Below are positions 6,392 through 6,512 of a stretch of 6,512 bases of DNA, one piece after another; the stretch's first letter is position 1; the number at the start of each line of letters is the position of its first letter. The stretch is from an uncultured Lachnospiraceae bacterium (GTDB lineage: Bacteria > Bacillota > Clostridia > Lachnospirales > Lachnospiraceae), in assembly GCA_947176785.1 (NCBI GenBank), contig CAMWSA010000219.1:1-6512 (forward strand), read 5' to 3'. The position numbers and the translations under genes are program-made. Under the pieces are notes generated by a model, which had not been told where the DNA came from, searched no databases, and saw nothing but the letters and a program-made list of their open reading frames with translations.

Positions 6392-6497
6392 GGAATTGGT
6401 CAATATAGACAAAAACGGGCTTGGAAGCAAATTTGTTTCACAAATTAGCTTCATGCAGTGGCAAGTCGCCCTTATTTTGTCTATATTGCCCAACTCC
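6392..6497. repeat. Large nested inverted repeat
   Basis: The outer arms 6392-6420 and 6468-6497 are near-perfect inverted copies. The core CAATATAGACAAAA (6401-6414) matches TTTTGTCTATATTG (6475-6488) exactly. The flanks GGAATTGG and GGGC also pair, with two or three mismatches. Inside lies a second hairpin: AAGC plus AATTTGT (6425-6436) pairs with ACAAATT plus GCTT (6440-6451) around a 3-nt loop, with one A-A mismatch. Sixteen unpaired bases (6452-6467) remain. It may be a small non-autonomous element, abutting transposon ends, or a structured RNA made from the promoter at 6287. Confidence 0.7.
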
Positions 6498-6512
6498 TGT
6501 ATCTTGAAAGGG

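Noticed and set aside
6040..6448. Two overlapping plus-strand open frames (6040-6225, 6077-6448)
   Set aside because: Neither has a convincing ribosome binding site or motif. The second runs through the inverted-repeat region and its composition is not protein-like. I considered transposase remnants but could not recognise one.
1..6512. CRISPR array, tRNA or rRNA genes
   Set aside because: I saw no regularly spaced repeat array and no cloverleaf or rRNA-like conserved sequence on reading both strands.

Overview
The window looks like chromosomal DNA from a clostridial Firmicute, most likely a Lachnospiraceae-type gut anaerobe. This is an inference from the protein families present (DUF1854 partner plus ABC exporter, an AraC-type regulator with a long C-terminal sensor part, and remnants of AAA-ATPase-like and Rpn/PD-(D/E)XK genes), from AAGGAG-type ribosome binding sites, and from moderately GC-rich coding sequence with AT-rich intergenic DNA. 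No 16S rRNA or other decisive taxonomic marker is present.

Layout. Positions 1-115 may hold the tail of an upstream gene that I do not recognise. Positions 181-3013 are a two-gene operon: a DUF1854-family protein, then 16 bp later a 744-residue ABC exporter half-transporter. The exporter carries a beta-rich N-terminal region and a four-cysteine zinc ribbon ahead of its membrane domain. A strong stem-loop followed by a T-rich tail (3068-3115) closes the operon.

Positions about 3118-3830 are a graveyard. A short piece of a clostridial AAA-ATPase-like gene runs straight into a truncated, internally deleted copy of the gene that follows. That following gene (3846-5309) is an intact AraC-family regulator with its DNA-binding domain at the N-terminus and about 380 residues of putative sensor behind it. 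The broken copy lacks the DNA-binding domain and also lacks, in frame, about 155 residues of the sensor core, but keeps the 153-residue C-terminal part at about 61 percent identity by hand count.

From 5310 on, the window has no intact gene that I can support. It holds a cluster of inverted repeats (5381-5578), a minus-strand remnant of an Rpn/PD-(D/E)XK nuclease-type gene with an in-frame stop and a probable frameshift (5582-5959), short direct repeats that resemble an insertion-sequence end (6202-6271), a plausible sigma-A promoter (6287-6315), and a large nested inverted repeat (6392-6497).

How it fits together. The DUF1854 protein and the exporter almost certainly act together at the membrane; the substrate cannot be read from sequence. 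The regulator lies downstream, has its own promoter-like region and is separated from the operon by terminator and debris, so a link to the exporter is only a guess. The right half appears to be a decaying accessory region. The best candidates for something undescribed are the nested inverted repeat at 6392-6497, the sensor-deleted regulator duplicate, and the zinc-ribbon-bearing exporter with its DUF1854 partner.
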